Source: an uncultured Erysipelotrichaceae bacterium (GTDB lineage Bacteria > Bacillota_I > Bacilli_A > Erysipelotrichales > Erysipelotrichaceae). From it: a DNA stretch of 6,564 nucleotides. A model generated the notes under the pieces. That model did no database searches and was not told where the DNA came from. It saw nothing but the letters and a program-made list of their open reading frames with translations. Position 1 is the first letter of the stretch; the number at the start of each line of letters is the position of its first letter. The DNA lies in NCBI GenBank assembly GCA_910586285.1, contig CAJUGR010000101.1:1-6564 (forward strand), given 5' to 3'. The translations under genes and the position numbers were made by a program. Of this stretch, positions 5,366 to 6,564 are shown piece after piece.

Positions 5366-6415
5366 TTAAAATGTGAATGCTTGATAATAAAGCGGAAATG
5401 ACAGATGCTCATTCAGCCGTTCTAAAACGATTTGTAAGGCATCTGTATCAAAGACAATCAAATCAATATAGGCGTAATGAGTCCCGATGGCACCGCCGAT
5501 CGTACGGGCGACGGACATCGGGTACAACAGTTCCTGCAGTTCGCGTTCCAACTGTTGACGCACCAACGCAATCGCTTCCCCTTTTTGATCGATTTCATAA
5601 TACAAATAAGCATATTGTGACCCGAAGCGCTGAGCTTCTTCACAGCTGTCTGCTTCATGATTGAGCAGTTCTTCCTGTAATAAGGCATTGGTAGTGATGA
5701 TCAATTTCATATCTTTGCGCAAACTGTCCGATGTGATCTCACGATCCAGCTTATAGGCGGAATAAATAGCACACGGCTCGCTATATTCGCTCCAATCCTC
5801 ATCAATGACAATGTCGCAAATATCCTCATAAAAATTCGGTAAATAACAAAAATTTTGGGCGTCTTGACGCGGTTCATCCAAAATTCGGATATCACCGATA
5901 CGTGCCTCCAATTCGATCTCCCCGATATATAATTCCAACATTGCGATAACGATTGATAAATGCCGTTCTTCCTCCACTTTTGATAAAGCTTCGGAATAGA
6001 CCTCAATCGCTATACATTTGGCGCTGCGATCCACCTCATAATAGATGATAAAATCGGCTCCGCTATAAGAATGATCATCAATCGCCAACAGTGTATTGTA
6101 CGCACTTTGTGATAACGGTTGACGAAAAGCATTAATAATCCAATCATCCACCAATTCCTGCGGGGCATCCTTTTTTAACAAGGCACAAATATATTGTTTG
6201 GTCTTATTGGCGCCCCCATGAAATGTGATTTCAAAAAAACCGTCATGAGTTTCCAATTCCACTTGCGCATCACAGACACTGGCTGCCTGCATGTTCACTT
6301 CCCGTCTTAAATCTTGCAGCAAATCTTCATCTTCCCCCCGCAAAGCGGCTTCCAGTTCATGACGAACGCCCATAAAATATTTCCAGAAATTTTTTACTCG
6401 ATGCTTTGTATCCAT
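5366..6415 (-). CDS. Uncharacterised acidic 349-aa protein upstream of sigK
   Basis: I do not recognise this protein as a named family. It is soluble-looking, with no signal peptide or membrane segment, and rich in Asp and Glu. The first 100 residues read like a compact domain: FWKYFMGVRHELEAAL (10-25), a helix up to about 45, a strand GFFEITFHGG (59-68) and then DAPQELVDDWIINAFRQP (83-100). The rest seems to hold two related units, near 118-182 and 265-325. Each has a YYE(V/I)D motif (125-129, 272-276), an AI-rich strand after it, a long helix, then a Gly-containing turn and an acidic strand (IGDIRILD, 173-180; YIDLIVFD, 316-323). The SD AAGGAG 8 nt before the ATG supports the start, which overlaps the upstream gene by 22 bp. 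The stop lies 61 bp before sigK with no terminator visible between, so readthrough into sigK is possible. No function is proposed. Confidence 0.85.
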   Translation of the reverse strand: MDTKHRVKNFWKYFMGVRHELEAALRGEDEDLLQDLRREVNMQAASVCDAQVELETHDGFFEITFHGGANKTKQYICALLKKDAPQELVDDWIINAFRQPLSQSAYNTLLAIDDHSYSGADFIIYYEVDRSAKCIAIEVYSEALSKVEEERHLSIVIAMLELYIGEIELEARIGDIRILDEPRQDAQNFCYLPNFYEDICDIVIDEDWSEYSEPCAIYSAYKLDREITSDSLRKDMKLIITTNALLQEELLNHEADSCEEAQRFGSQYAYLYYEIDQKGEAIALVRQQLERELQELLYPMSVARTIGGAIGTHYAYIDLIVFDTDALQIVLERLNEHLSFPLYYQAFTF

Positions 6416-6564
6416 GTTTTCTGCTCCTTATGATGTCGTGCAATTAAACAGTATTGATATAGGTCATTATCTTCATCGACAATCGTATTCATTAACACAA
6501 ACCCCATTTTTTCCAACCACAGTGCCGTATTTTTTTGATAGGCCTCAGCACTGATATCCATATC
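6394..6564 (-). CDS. C-terminal fragment of a possible GNAT-family acetyltransferase
   Basis: An open frame enters at the window edge and stops with TAA at 6396-6394, giving 56 residues. The stretch AYQKNTALWLEKMGFVLM (8-25) followed by an acidic turn and the strand LYQYCLIAR resembles the end of GNAT acetyltransferases, where an N-xx-A-xxx-YEKxGF helix is followed by the last strands. The usual Tyr before EK is Leu here. The acetyl-CoA binding motif would lie outside the window, so this call is weak. The last 22 bp overlap the start of the 349-aa gene, and the SD of that gene lies within this one, so the two are probably translated from the same message. Confidence 0.45.
   Translation of the reverse strand, partial: DMDISAEAYQKNTALWLEKMGFVLMNTIVDEDNDLYQYCLIARHHKEQKTWIQSIE

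Overview
The window looks like chromosome from a low-to-mid G+C, endospore-forming Firmicute. The reasons are a yqeG/yqeH/yhbY/nadD/yqeK/rsfS/yqeM gene order like that of Bacillus subtilis, an intact sporulation sigma-K gene, and strong Shine-Dalgarno sites before most genes. Fusion of NadD and YqeK into one protein, a state I recall from Mollicutes and relatives, makes an Erysipelotrichia-type host my best guess. That guess is from memory and was not searched. Every supported gene lies on the minus strand, so transcription runs from high to low coordinates. No RNA genes, mobile elements or CRISPR arrays were seen, and no gene-free stretch exceeds about 150 bases.

Upstream block (6564 to about 4530). 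It starts with the last 56 codons of a possible GNAT acetyltransferase. This overlaps by 22 bp a 349-aa protein of a family I do not recognise, which may contain an internal duplication. After a 61-bp gap comes sigK, with a short hydrophobic leader that looks like a pro-sequence and a mother-cell type -10 element (CATAGAATA) upstream. A hairpin with a T-run closes sigK.

Downstream block (about 4500 to 1). An extended -10 promoter starts a tightly packed operon: yqeG (HAD phosphatase), yqeH (circularly permuted GTPase for 30S assembly), yhbY (CRM RNA-binding protein), nadD-yqeK (NAD synthesis fused to a diadenosine tetraphosphate hydrolase domain), rsfS (ribosomal silencing factor), yqeM (SAM-dependent methyltransferase) and mtnN (MTA/SAH nucleosidase, cut by the window edge). 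Junctions are 1-bp gaps, ATGA or TAATG overlaps, an 8-bp overlap or a 10-bp gap, so co-transcription and translational coupling are likely.

The operon combines ribosome assembly and silencing with nucleotide metabolism: NAD synthesis, Ap4A removal, and a methyltransferase followed by the enzyme that removes its SAH product. Most of this is conserved housekeeping. The points worth a second look are the NadD-YqeK fusion, the sigK leader and promoter, the unknown 349-aa protein beside sigK, and unusual residues in the GTPase G4/G5 motifs and the YhbY GxxG loop.
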